Shown: positions 1-7,449 of the stretch, piece after piece
How the letters are laid out: the number at the start of each line of letters is the position of its first letter
Numbering within the stretch: the stretch's first letter is position 1
Assembly: GCF_001524445.2 (NCBI RefSeq)
Contig: NZ_CP013418.1
Span: 806,001 to 870,000, forward strand
Direction of reading: 5' to 3'
Length of the DNA: 64,000 nt
Origin: Burkholderia savannae
Lineage (GTDB): Bacteria; Pseudomonadota; Gammaproteobacteria; Burkholderiales; Burkholderiaceae
Program-made: the position numbers and the translations under genes
Notes under the pieces: model-generated
Told to the model about the DNA's origin: nothing
Databases searched by the model: none
What the model saw: only the letters and a program-made list of their open reading frames with translations

Positions 1-70
1 ACTAGTAAATACGTTTCTCTGCCTCGTGTCCGCAGATGCCCATGACGCCCCCCCAATTTGATGGCATGGC

Positions 71-224
71 CTATCGATCGGCAGATGAGACAATTTCAAG
101 TGCTTTAAGGACTATCGGTTTGTCGACCATCGTCCCGTCAACGGAGACTGCTTCGCCACCACTCGCCTGCGCGGCTCTTACGACACGGCGTGCCCATTCC
201 GTTTCCTTGTCGGAATAGGCGAAT
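71..224 (-). pseudogene. C-terminal remnant of a CoA-ester lyase (HpcH/HpaI, CitE-like)
   Basis: Reading the minus strand from about 224 to the TAG at 71-73 gives about 50 residues. They include [13 protein letters not shown], the typical C-terminal strand-loop of HpcH/HpaI/citrate-lyase-beta family enzymes (usually written as a DGxMVDxP motif), followed by a short helix and a natural-looking stop. The upstream part of the gene is gone: the reading frame meets IS3-type transposase sequence at about 225. Family members cleave or form malyl- or citramalyl-type CoA esters, but this fragment cannot be active. It marks the left side of the IS-mediated rearrangement that also cut nifE. Confidence 0.6.
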
Positions 225-350
225 GGCCTCGGCGCGGCTGCGGAACCATTCCCGGTTCAGCAATTCGTCACGCAGCTTGCCGTTGAAGCTCTCGACGAAC
301 CCGTTTTGCCACGGACTGCCCGGTGCGATGAAGGCAGGACCGATGGCTAC
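225..350 (-). mobile_element. IS3-family transposase remnant (integrase core end)
   Basis: The minus strand encodes [19 protein letters not shown] followed by [16 protein letters not shown]. This is the segment around the last catalytic Glu (in VESFNGK) of the DDE integrase domain of IS3/IS407-type transposases. About 40 residues remain. The frame is lost upstream, next to the truncated nifE, and downstream, where the CoA-lyase tail begins. No terminal inverted repeat was seen at this end. It is a scar of an insertion followed by deletion, not a mobile element. Confidence 0.75.
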
Positions 351-365
351 AAGAAACGTCTCAAG

Positions 366-1643
366 TCAGTGGCGCTCCTGGTTGATGTCGAGCCACGGCA
401 TCCGCGCCTTCAGCGCGACGAACTGCGAGCGGCCGCCCGACAGCATGATGTTGGCCTTCGCGTCGCGCAGCATCGCGTACATCTCGCGCGGCGTCATGTC
501 GTCGATCATGTGCGCGTCGTCGCCCATGATCTCCTTGATTTTTTCCTTGTCTTCCTTCGTGCTCTTCTTGATGCTGGTGCCGACGATCTCCATCCCCGCC
601 TCCTGCAGCGCGGCGACGACCGACCACGACTTCACGCCGCCCGTGATCAACAGCACGCGCTTGCCGGTGAGGCGCGCCTTGTAGTGCGCGATACGCTTCC
701 ACGCACGCGCTTCCTCGGCCTCGATCAGGCGCTCGGTGCGATCGATCAGGCCGGCGTGCGCGCCCTGCTGCACGAGCAGCTTCGCGATCTGCCGCAGCGT
801 GTCGCTCATGTCGCCGATGCCGTAGAACGAACCTTCAAAATACGGAATGCCGTAGCGCTGCTGCATCTTCGTCGCGATGTTGATCATCGACTTCGAGCAC
901 ACCATCATGTTGACCTTCGCGCGGTGCGAGGCGGCGATCTCGTTGTAGCGGCCGTCGCCGGAGATGCACGACAGGACCCGGACGCCGAGCGCGTCGAGGA
1001 GCGGCTTCGTCTGCCACAGCTCGCCCGACAGGTTGTACTCGCCGATGATGTTGATGTCGTACGGCGTCGTGTACGCGGGCTCGCGCGTGCCGATCACGTA
1101 GTCGAGGATCGCCTCGCCGCCGAGCTTGTTGCCAAGGTTCTTCGGCCCGGCGAAGCCGGGCGAGTTGACCGGGATCACCGGCTTGCCGAACTTCTCGGAC
1201 GCGCGCTTGCAGACGGCCTCGATGTCATCGCCGATCAGCGCGGTCACGCAGGTTTGATAGACGAACACAGCCGGCGGATCGTATTTCTCGATGATCTCGC
1301 GCACGCTCTTGAAGAGCCGCTTCTCGCCGCCGTAGACGACGTCGAGCTCGTTGATGTCGGTCGTGAAGCCCGTGCGGTAGAGCTGCGATCCGGACGAGGC
1401 CGAGTGCCGGTTGTCCCACGAGTTGCCTTCGCACGCGATCGGGCCGTGCACGAAATGGGCGACGTCGACGATCGGCTGCAGCGCGATCTTCGCGCCGTCG
1501 AACGCGCAGCCGCCCCCGGCTGCGCCGGGCGACAGCTGCTTCGTGCAGCCCTTCTTGCGCTGCTTCTCGCTCTTGCCCTGGTTCTTGTCGCAACCCGGCT
1601 CGTCGAACACTTCGGCGATCTTGGCTTTCAGCGATGCGGACAT
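366..1643 (-). CDS. nifE: NifE, FeMo-cofactor scaffold subunit, C-terminally truncated
   Basis: This 425-residue protein matches NifE, which pairs with NifN as the scaffold on which the nitrogenase FeMo cofactor is assembled. Visible family features are an N-terminal GCAFDGAKIALQPIVD stretch and HGPIACEGNSWDNR, a VFVYQTCVTALIGDD segment with a conserved Cys, and the C-terminal nitrogenase-fold block with LSGGRSQFVALK and PWLDINQE. NifE proteins normally run about 450-480 residues and continue past QERH with a tyrosine/glycine-rich tail. Here a TGA follows QERH, exactly where IS-derived sequence begins. The start at 1643 has a good AAGGAG. No nifN, nifH, nifD or nifK is in the window, so the protein has no visible partner and is probably a relic despite its open frame. 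Confidence 0.85.
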   Translation of the reverse strand: MSASLKAKIAEVFDEPGCDKNQGKSEKQRKKGCTKQLSPGAAGGGCAFDGAKIALQPIVDVAHFVHGPIACEGNSWDNRHSASSGSQLYRTGFTTDINELDVVYGGEKRLFKSVREIIEKYDPPAVFVYQTCVTALIGDDIEAVCKRASEKFGKPVIPVNSPGFAGPKNLGNKLGGEAILDYVIGTREPAYTTPYDINIIGEYNLSGELWQTKPLLDALGVRVLSCISGDGRYNEIAASHRAKVNMMVCSKSMINIATKMQQRYGIPYFEGSFYGIGDMSDTLRQIAKLLVQQGAHAGLIDRTERLIEAEEARAWKRIAHYKARLTGKRVLLITGGVKSWSVVAALQEAGMEIVGTSIKKSTKEDKEKIKEIMGDDAHMIDDMTPREMYAMLRDAKANIMLSGGRSQFVALKARMPWLDINQERH

Positions 1644-2229
1644 GTCGGGCTCCTTACGGGATCGGGCAACGGGATAGCCGCAAGTTCCATACCACGCGCC
1701 GGAACCGCATGAACACCGTGCGCAGCGGCACGCCGGACGGCGCGCGTTGTCGGTATCGAGACGCGCTTTGGACGATTTGAACGGATTGCGACAATCGACG
1801 GTGGCGCGCGGGCTCGGCGGCCGTCGCACGATCGACGACGGGGACGACACGCGCGCGACGCCGACCCGCTCAACCGTTCCCGCGCTCGATCGCGACCGCC
1901 CGCGCAATCGCTCGGGCGCGCGTCGAGCGACGCGCGGGATGACGCGGGCGCCTGCACCACCACATAGGCCGCGAGCGCGCGGCGCCACCACCCCGCCTTC
2001 GGGTGGTCGGCGGCGTCATGACCCGCGCCGCCATGCCCCCGCGGCGTAGTCGCACGCGCAGACGAGCAGCCACTGCTCGAAGCGTTGCGGCTGCGCATCG
2101 GCGCTCACGCGGTCGAGCAACGCCGCGCCCGCGCGCATCTCCGTCGCACGATGCACGCGGTCGTGCCTCGACAAGCGTGAGCGCCGTGAGATCCGTCACC
2201 GGCGGGGGCAGCTCGTTGCGCGAAGCGAT
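1644..2229. other. Gene-poor stretch between nifE and the fixC remnant
   Basis: No complete gene is recognised in these roughly 590 bases. On the minus strand, from about 2160 to a TGA at 2016-2018, one frame reads with Burkholderia-like codon use (it includes RAGAALLDRVSADAQ and ends AWRRGS). It loses plausibility upstream, so it may be the tail of a frameshifted gene of unknown family. The segment joins two oppositely oriented nif/fix remnants. Confidence 0.4.
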
Positions 2230-2559
2230 CGCGTCGCCGCCGAGACGGTCATCGCCGCGAAGGCGGCCGGCCGCGGCTATCGTGCGGGCGAGCTGAAGGC
2301 GTACAAGTCGAAGCTCGACGCGAGCTTCGTGATGAAGGATCTGCGCAAGTACCGCGACATGCCGAACACGCTGCACCGCAATCCGCAGTTCTTCACGACC
2401 TATCCGGATCTCGTCGCGAACGCCGCGCGCACGATGATCACCGTCGACGGCGTCGACAAGAAGAGCAAGGAGCGGTCGATCATGTCGAGCTTCCGCAAGA
2501 GCCGTTCGCTCGCCGGCCTCGTCGGCGACGCATACAAACTTTGGAGGGCATTTCGATGA
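2230..2559 (+). pseudogene. fixC: FixC, 3' fragment (ETF-quinone oxidoreductase)
   Basis: About 110 in-frame codons before the TGA at 2557-2559 match the C-terminal helical part of FixC, the flavin/iron-sulfur dehydrogenase subunit that passes electrons from FixAB to quinone or to nitrogenase. Visible pieces are an AAETVIAAKAAGRGYRAGEL helix, then SFVMKDLRKYRDMP and the NPQFFTTYPDLV region. The FAD-binding N-terminal roughly 320 residues are missing and the frame has no credible start, so the gene is broken. Its stop overlaps the fixX start (ATGA), as in intact fixCX operons. Confidence 0.8.
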
Positions 2560-2855
2560 GCACCGTGACAGTCAACGTCGAGGAGAAGCTGTTCCAGAAC
2601 CGCTACCGCGTCGACGCGGGCCGGCCTCACATCCGGATCAAGGATGCTGACGTCTGCCTGAACGAATGCGGTCTGAAGAGCTGCACGTTCGTCTGTCCGG
2701 CGTCGTGCTACAAGGCCGAGGGCAACGGCTCGGTGACGCTGATCACCGACGGCTGCCTCGAATGCGGAAGCTGCCGCATCCTGTGCAGCGACCATCAAAA
2801 CATCGAATGGGAGTATCCGCGGGGCGGCCACGGGGTGCTGTTCAAGTTCGGTTGA
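2556..2855 (+). CDS. fixX: FixX ferredoxin-like protein
   Basis: This 99-residue protein has the layout of FixX, the small ferredoxin of the FixABCX electron-bifurcating complex. It has an N-terminal Cys-containing half (VCLNECGLKSCTFVCPASC), then a 4Fe-4S motif CLECGSCRILC (C-x2-C-x2-C-x3-C), then the characteristic NIEWEYPRGGHGVLFKFG end. Length fits the family. The ATG at 2556 overlaps the stop of the fixC remnant and replaces an upstream in-frame ATG with a poorer context. With fixA, fixB and most of fixC absent, the protein has no electron partner here. It looks intact only because too little time has passed or because it is small. Confidence 0.88.
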   Translation: MSTVTVNVEEKLFQNRYRVDAGRPHIRIKDADVCLNECGLKSCTFVCPASCYKAEGNGSVTLITDGCLECGSCRILCSDHQNIEWEYPRGGHGVLFKFG

Positions 2856-3034
2856 GGGAACACTACCGCCAGCCGAACATAGCCTGTTATGGTGCGCCAG
2901 ACGCCTCGTCCATCTGCCGGTAACGTTTGATCCCAAGAGCGGCATTTGAACGGACAAGAAACCATTATCCCGTCGCGATTTGCCGCAACGAGGGGCAGGA
3001 CCGAACTACCTGGAGTGATGTCGAGGGACGATAC
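2856..3034. other. Short spacer after fixX
   Basis: About 180 bases between the fixX stop and the IS terminal repeat. No gene, hairpin terminator or repeat was recognised. Confidence 0.5.
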
Positions 3035-3285
3035 TGACCTGCCCCCTCGGTAAGGCCAACGGGCGTCTAGCAAAGTCCCTTCAAACCAGCTCCCGGAAAG
3101 CGGCAGGCGCATCCGCCGTTGCCGGAAGTTTCGCCGCGCACGCTGCAGGCGAAAGGCAATCCATCCAGTGCGCCGTGTCGCCTTGACTCGTTGTAGTCCA
3201 GGCGCCGGGCTGCGATAAGCACCTGGGCATGCGCGAGGCTCGTGAACCAGTGCTCGCTTAGGCAATCGAGCGCGCGAAGAATGAC
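3035..3285 (-). mobile_element. IS3-family element, 3' end remnant with terminal repeat
   Basis: On the minus strand CLSEHWFTSLAHAQVLIAA and RLDYNES match the end of an IS3/IS407-type integrase domain. A frameshift after GALDG moves the tail (LSPAACAAKLPATADAP, ending FRELV) to another frame, with TGA at 3081-3083. About 35 bases beyond the stop, TGACCTGCCCCC at 3035-3046 looks like the outer terminal inverted repeat of this group. The 5' part of the element is gone. Together with the fragment at 225-350, this brackets the nif/fix relic. Confidence 0.7.
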
Positions 3286-3488
3286 GAGGCGCGCGCTGCC
3301 CGAGCGGGCCGACCGACAATAATCTCCCGAGGATTTCCGGCGGCTGACGCTTCCCGCCGATGCTTGCGGAGCGCTGCTCCCGCGGGTGCGACGCCAGTCA
3401 AATCGAACGGGGCGACGGGCCCCTCCGAGCCCGTCGCCCCGCGCCCGCTGCTCGGCCTCGGCCCGAGGGCCGAGGCCGGCCAAGTCGT

Positions 3489-3974
3489 TCACGAAACCAC
3501 GCCCTGAATCTTGTGCGAGAAGCTCGCCCGTTCCGCCTTGTCCATCAGCGAGAGGAACTCGTCGCGATCCATGTGGACCAGCTCTTCATGGTCGCCGGCC
3601 TCGAAATACACGTCCGGCTGCTGCGCGAGGCTCTCGTCGAGGAACGTCTGCATCCCGTAGGCCATGCACACGGGCGGCAGCGCGCCCACGTCGCAGTCCT
3701 TGAACAGTTCGCGCAGTTCGACTTCCTTCGCGAGCACGAGATGGCGTCCGGTCTTCGCCCAGAGTTCCGAAAGCCGCACCGCGTGCGTGGTCGGCAGCAC
3801 GGCCGCGACGTAGCCCTGTGCGTCTTCGAGCAGCACGGTCTTCGCGAGACGGTCGCCTGGAATGTGCGCCGCCGCGGCCGCCTCCATGTTCGAGTGGCTG
3901 TAAGGATGATGGATGACTTCGTATCGCGAAGCCTTCTGGCGCAGGCAGTCCTGCAAAGTGACGGACATCGACAT
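3489..3974 (-). CDS. YbaK/EbsC-type aminoacyl-tRNA deacylase
   Basis: This 161-residue single-domain protein is of the YbaK/ProX superfamily, whose members hydrolyse mischarged Cys-, Ala- or Pro-tRNA. The conserved catalytic Lys sits in RLAKTVLLED (about residues 42-51). It is followed by the strand YVAAVLPTTHAVRL and the substrate-loop region GALPPV. Length is normal for a stand-alone editing protein, and no aminoacyl-tRNA synthetase domain is attached. The start has a GGAGGTGTGCC-type SD. It reads in the same direction as the cysteine-synthase-like gene upstream, with a gap of about 100 bases. The exact tRNA specificity cannot be read from the sequence. Confidence 0.85.
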   Translation of the reverse strand: MSMSVTLQDCLRQKASRYEVIHHPYSHSNMEAAAAAHIPGDRLAKTVLLEDAQGYVAAVLPTTHAVRLSELWAKTGRHLVLAKEVELRELFKDCDVGALPPVCMAYGMQTFLDESLAQQPDVYFEAGDHEELVHMDRDEFLSLMDKAERASFSHKIQGVVS

Positions 3975-4073
3975 GGCACACCTCCGTCTAACAAACGTTG
4001 ATCGCCGCCGGTTGGCAGGATGTCTCTAGAATAGGTCGCGCTCGCTCGTCCGAACAATGCGGCGGCGCCGCAC

Positions 4074-5048
4074 CTACGACGGCTCGAGCCCTCTTTCGCG
4101 CAGCCACTCGCGGTTGAAGAGCCGCGTGCGGTAAATGTCGCCGCGATCGCACAGCAGCGTCACGATCGTATGCCCCGGCCCCATCTGCCGTGCGAGCCAG
4201 ACGGCCGCCGCGACGTTGATTCCGCTCGATCCGCCGACGTACAGCCCCTCTTCGCGCAACAGCCGGTAGACCATCGCCACGCACGCCGGATCGTCGATGC
4301 GCACCGCGTCGTCGATCGGCGCGCCTTCCAGATTGGCCGTCACGCGGCTCGATCCGATGCCTTCCGTGATCGAGTTGCCCTCGACCTTGATCTCGCCCGT
4401 CTTCACGTAGCTGTAGAGCCCGCTTCCGCACGGGTCCGCGAGCACGATGCGGATCTCGGGATCGCGCTCCTTCAGATAGCGGCTCACGCCCGCGAGCGTG
4501 CCGCCCGTTCCCGTCGCGCAGACGAACGCATCGACCGTGCCCGCCGTATCGCGCCAGATTTCCGGGCCGGTCGTCTCGTAGTGCGCCTGCCGATTGACGA
4601 GGTTGTCGAACTGGTTGGCCCAAATCGCGTTGTCCAGCTCGGCGGCGAGCCGCCCGGCGATCTTCTGATAGTTGTTCGGGTCCTTGTACGGCGCGGCCGG
4701 CACGGAGCGCACGTCCGCGCCGAGCGTGCGCAGCAGCGCCATCTTTTCCGGCGACTGCGTCTCGGGAATCACGATCACGCAGCGGTAGCCGCGCGCCGCG
4801 CAAAGATGCGCGAGCCCGATGCCGGTGTTGCCGGCCGTGCCCTCGACGACGGTGCCGCCCGGCTTCAGCGCGCCGCGCCGCTCGGCGTCTTCGATGATGT
4901 AGCGCGCCGCGCGATCCTTGACCGATCCGCCCGGGTTCATGAATTCGGCCTTGCCGAGAATGTCGCAGCCCGTCTCCGCGCTGAGCTTCGCCAGGCGGAT
5001 GAGCGGCGTGCGTCCCACGCAGTCGACGAAACCCTGCCGCACGTCCAT
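4074..5048 (-). CDS. Cysteine synthase-like PLP enzyme (possible Cds1-type desulfhydrase)
   Basis: A fold-type II PLP enzyme of 324 residues. The PLP lysine is K44 in NPGGSVKDR. The substrate-binding loop is TAGNTG at 71-76, and the phosphate loop GTGGT is present. The region SGLYSYVKTGEIK followed by EGIGSSRVTANLEGAPID resembles the Cds1 branch (cysteine desulfhydrases releasing H2S, pyruvate and ammonia) more than CysK or CysM, where TSGNTG is usual. So either O-acetylserine sulfhydrylation or cysteine breakdown is possible, and I lean to the catabolic role. Start ATG at 5048 is the only reasonable one; the protein begins directly with the VDCVGRTPLIRL strand. Confidence 0.85.
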   Translation of the reverse strand: MDVRQGFVDCVGRTPLIRLAKLSAETGCDILGKAEFMNPGGSVKDRAARYIIEDAERRGALKPGGTVVEGTAGNTGIGLAHLCAARGYRCVIVIPETQSPEKMALLRTLGADVRSVPAAPYKDPNNYQKIAGRLAAELDNAIWANQFDNLVNRQAHYETTGPEIWRDTAGTVDAFVCATGTGGTLAGVSRYLKERDPEIRIVLADPCGSGLYSYVKTGEIKVEGNSITEGIGSSRVTANLEGAPIDDAVRIDDPACVAMVYRLLREEGLYVGGSSGINVAAAVWLARQMGPGHTIVTLLCDRGDIYRTRLFNREWLRERGLEPS

Positions 5049-5235
5049 GATCGTTCCCCCTTCCCCGCCCGCGCGCCGGCGGCTCGACCTACATCAAGGA
5101 TAGGTGACGGCGCCGGCCGGCACCGCGCTTTCGCCGCCGCGAGCCGCGTACTAAGCTGGAAAGCGGCCCGAAAGCGACCGGGCCTGCGGCGCTCGCGCGC
5201 CGGTGCATTCGCGTCGCCACGAGACGAGGTGCGAC

Positions 5236-5724
5236 ATGCTGCAATTGCTTACCGTTGCGATCGACAAGCCCGAGACGACGAACTTCATTCTCGGTCAGAC
5301 GCATTTCATCAAATCGGTGGAGGACATCCACGAGGCGCTCGTCGGCACCGTGCCGGGCATTCGGTTCGGCCTCGCGTTTTGCGAGGCGTCCGGCAAGCGC
5401 CTCGTGCGCCGCTCCGGCACCGACGGCGAGCTGACCGAGCTTGCGTGCCGGAACGCGACCGCGATCGGCTCGGGCCACTGCTTTCTCGTGTTTCTCGGCG
5501 AGGGCTTCTATCCGGTCAACGTGCTGAACGCGATCAAGGCCGTGCCCGAGGTCTGCCGGATTTTCTGCGCGACCGCGAATCCGACCGAGGTCGTCGTCGC
5601 GCAGACCGATCAAGGACGCAGCATCCTCGGCGTCGTCGACGGCTTTGCGCCGCTCGGCGTCGAAAACGACGAGGATGTGAGCTGGCGAAAGGCGCTGCTG
5701 CGCAACATCGGCTACAAGGCGTAG
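5236..5724 (+). CDS. Adenosine-specific kinase family protein
   Basis: This 162-residue protein matches the adenosine-specific kinase (DUF355) family, conserved from archaea to proteobacteria and inferred from structures to bind adenosine/AMP. Recognisable blocks are HFIKSVEDIHEALVGTVPGI, FGLAFCEASGKRLVRRSGTD, the GSGHCFLVFLGEGFYPVN strand-loop, and a near-C-terminal RSILGVVDG. Length is normal. ATG at 5236 is preceded by GAGACGAGG; a GTG 33 bases upstream gives an unlikely leader. It is transcribed away from the cysteine-synthase-like gene. Confidence 0.85.
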   Translation: MLQLLTVAIDKPETTNFILGQTHFIKSVEDIHEALVGTVPGIRFGLAFCEASGKRLVRRSGTDGELTELACRNATAIGSGHCFLVFLGEGFYPVNVLNAIKAVPEVCRIFCATANPTEVVVAQTDQGRSILGVVDGFAPLGVENDEDVSWRKALLRNIGYKA

Positions 5725-6250
5725 CCGCCGGGCGGCGAACGACGCTTTGGGCCGATTTCCGGCCGATTTCGGGCTGATCGCGCGCTGCGTGGGATCGATG
5801 CGTTCGCGGGCACTTCGCGGGCACTTCGCGGGCACGTTTACCGCCCCGTTCACGGGCACGATGCGGCGTGCCGGCGTGCCTGCATGCCGGCTCGAATCAG
5901 ACGCTCGCCGCGCCGGCAATCGATGCCCGCCGTTCAACCGAGCGAGCCGCCCCGGCGCGCGCCGAACCGCTCGCCGCGCGGCAGACAAAACCGCGACGGA
6001 TCGAACGGGAACGCCACGCGCCGCGTGCGCCCCATGATCTCGCCGCCCCCTTCCGTCACCCCGCTCCATACCGCCGATTTCCGCTGAGGATTGCGTAGGA
6101 AAACGCCGACAAACCGCTGCAGCGGATGACGCGAAGTTCGTCGTCGGCTGATTGGATCGGTGCGGCCCGTGGACGATACTTGGGTCACAACAAAGAGAAT
6201 TTCATGTTTTGCGGCGGCGCTCGAGAAGCGCCGCAGCGAAGGAGACCAAC
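5725..6250 (+). other. Intergenic region with 11-bp repeat and leader hairpin
   Basis: About 525 bases with no convincing gene. At 5805-5836 an 11-bp unit (CGCGGGCACTT) occurs twice plus a partial third copy. At 6214-6234 the stem GCGGCGCT / AGCGCCGC with loop CGAGA sits just before the ribosome-binding site of the 46-codon frame at 6251. Confidence 0.5.
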
Positions 6251-6391
6251 ATGAGCCTCGCCGCGCAAGATCTGATCGAATTGCTCCGTCTCGCCCAAGG
6301 CGGCGCCGGCGCGCTCACGCAACACCTGCTGCGCGAAGTCGCCGGAAATCTCATCGCATGCGGCGTCGCCGACTGCCGCGAAGGCTGCTGA
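6251..6391 (+). CDS. Small Cys-containing peptide, unknown
   Basis: A 46-residue frame starting MSLAAQDLIELLRLA and ending GVADCREGC. It has a strong AAGGAGACC SD four bases before the ATG, and the first half reads as an amphipathic helix. There are three cysteines (in LIACG, ADC and the terminal residue) after a GG at about residue 17-18. An 8-bp hairpin lies directly upstream of the SD. I do not recognise the family. It could be a small regulatory or exported peptide; a peptide-natural-product precursor is conceivable, but no modifying enzyme is nearby. Confidence 0.45.
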   Translation: MSLAAQDLIELLRLAQGGAGALTQHLLREVAGNLIACGVADCREGC

Positions 6392-6681
6392 TTCGGCGGC
6401 GACCGACCGATGCGGGCGCAGGCGAGCGGCGCGCCCGCCTGTCGCCGAACGGGTGTCGAATCCCGGTTTTCGTTCGATCGATGATTCGCCGCGGCGGTTT
6501 GCATGCGTCGCCGCGATTGCATTGCATGCGATGCGCGTGTACTGACGCAATGCTCCGCCGATCGGCGCGGCGCGCGCCGCGCGGATCAACGCCGAAACGC
6601 ATGACGACCGCATGACGACGACGTCCGACGTCGCTCCTCTGCCGCGGGAAGCCGCCTGAATGCCGCGGCTCGCCCGGTTCC

Positions 6682-6706
6682 TGACAGACTTGTCACCGCG
6701 CGGTCA
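6682..6706 (+). promoter_or_regulatory. Putative IrlR box 1
   Basis: TGACA-GACT-TGTCA at 6682-6695, then eight bases and TCA at 6704-6706. The same 25-nt pattern recurs before czcC, the DUF4148 gene, the small RNA and the lipoprotein gene. A -10-like hexamer CACACT starts 47 bases from the box start. It lies about 75 bases upstream of the exported-protein start at 6780. Confidence 0.55.
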
Positions 6707-6779
6707 TCGCCACGCACCGCGCCGTCGTCACACTGGCCGGGTCCGCCGTTCCGGCGGCGACCACCAAGCGAGACATTCG

Positions 6780-7070
6780 ATGAAACGAGCAACATCCATG
6801 GCCGTCGCGGCGCTTTTCGCCGTCGCCGCCTCATCCGCGTTCGCGCACGGAATGCCCGAGCGCGTGTTCAAGGAGCGCAAGCCGATTCGCGCCGAAACGC
6901 CGCAGCAGCCGCAACAACCGCAGCGCGACGCGCAGTCGCCCGCCTGTGCGCGCGACTGCGCGGCCGGCGCGAAACTCTCGCAACGCAACGACGGCGCGCC
7001 GGGCGCGAACCCGCGTCCCGTCGATATCGAAACCGCCGCCGGCGCGCATTCGGCCGTCAGCGGCGGCTGA
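6780..7070 (+). CDS. Small exported protein, unknown
   Basis: This 96-residue protein has a clear signal peptide: MKR, then the hydrophobic run MAVAALFAVAASS and a cleavage site after AFA. The mature part is short, charged and Gln/Pro-rich (PQQPQQPQRD) with two cysteines in ACARDCAAGA. No domain is recognised. It precedes the czcCBA-irlRS operon on the same strand and carries the same box in front, so a periplasmic role in metal binding or sensing is a reasonable inference but not shown. ATG 6780 follows an AAGCGAGA stretch. Confidence 0.7.
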   Translation: MKRATSMAVAALFAVAASSAFAHGMPERVFKERKPIRAETPQQPQQPQRDAQSPACARDCAAGAKLSQRNDGAPGANPRPVDIETAAGAHSAVSGG

Positions 7071-7106
7071 GCGGTCGAGCGACTGAGCGGCGATCCGGCG
7101 TCACTG

Positions 7107-7186
7107 CATTACGGCATCACGGCATTACGGCATTACGGCGTCACGGCGTCACGGCGTCACGGCGTCACGGCGTCACGGCGTCACGG
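7107..7186 (+). repeat. 8-bp tandem repeat, 10 units
   Basis: Four degenerate units (CATTACGG/CATCACGG) run straight into six perfect copies of CGTCACGG at 7139-7186. The array lies between the small exported-protein gene and the czcC promoter. Eight-base units do not preserve reading frame, but no gene is present here. Confidence 0.9.
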
Positions 7187-7365
7187 CGTTCGACTCCAGC
7201 GCGCGTCCGCGCGCCGTCGCGACACATCCGCCATGTCCGGCTCGGCAGATGCGTTCCACCGCATCTGCCGCATCTGCCGCATCGGCCCTCGACACGCACT
7301 CCGCACTCCGCACTCCGCACGCCGACAAACCCCGCCGCACCGATCGCCCCCCTCCCGCGCGAACG

Positions 7366-7390
7366 TGACAAAAATGTCATGTTCGCCTCA
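7366..7390 (+). promoter_or_regulatory. Putative IrlR box 2 and czcC promoter
   Basis: TGACA-AAAA-TGTCA at 7366-7379, eight bases, then TCA at 7388-7390. TCATGTT recurs 11 bases on (at 7377 and 7388), the direct-repeat spacing typical of OmpR-family regulators. TAGCAT at 7414-7419 lies 48 bases from the box start and can serve as the -10. The czcC ATG is at 7450. Confidence 0.6.
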
Positions 7391-7449
7391 TGTTTGCATT
7401 GCGGCACGCCCCGTAGCATCGATCGCGTTTCACCCAAACTCGATCACCC

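Noticed and set aside
1870..2376. 168-codon minus-strand frame near fixC
   Set aside because: It overlaps the fixC remnant antisense and shows no recognisable domain; only its middle part hints at a decayed gene.
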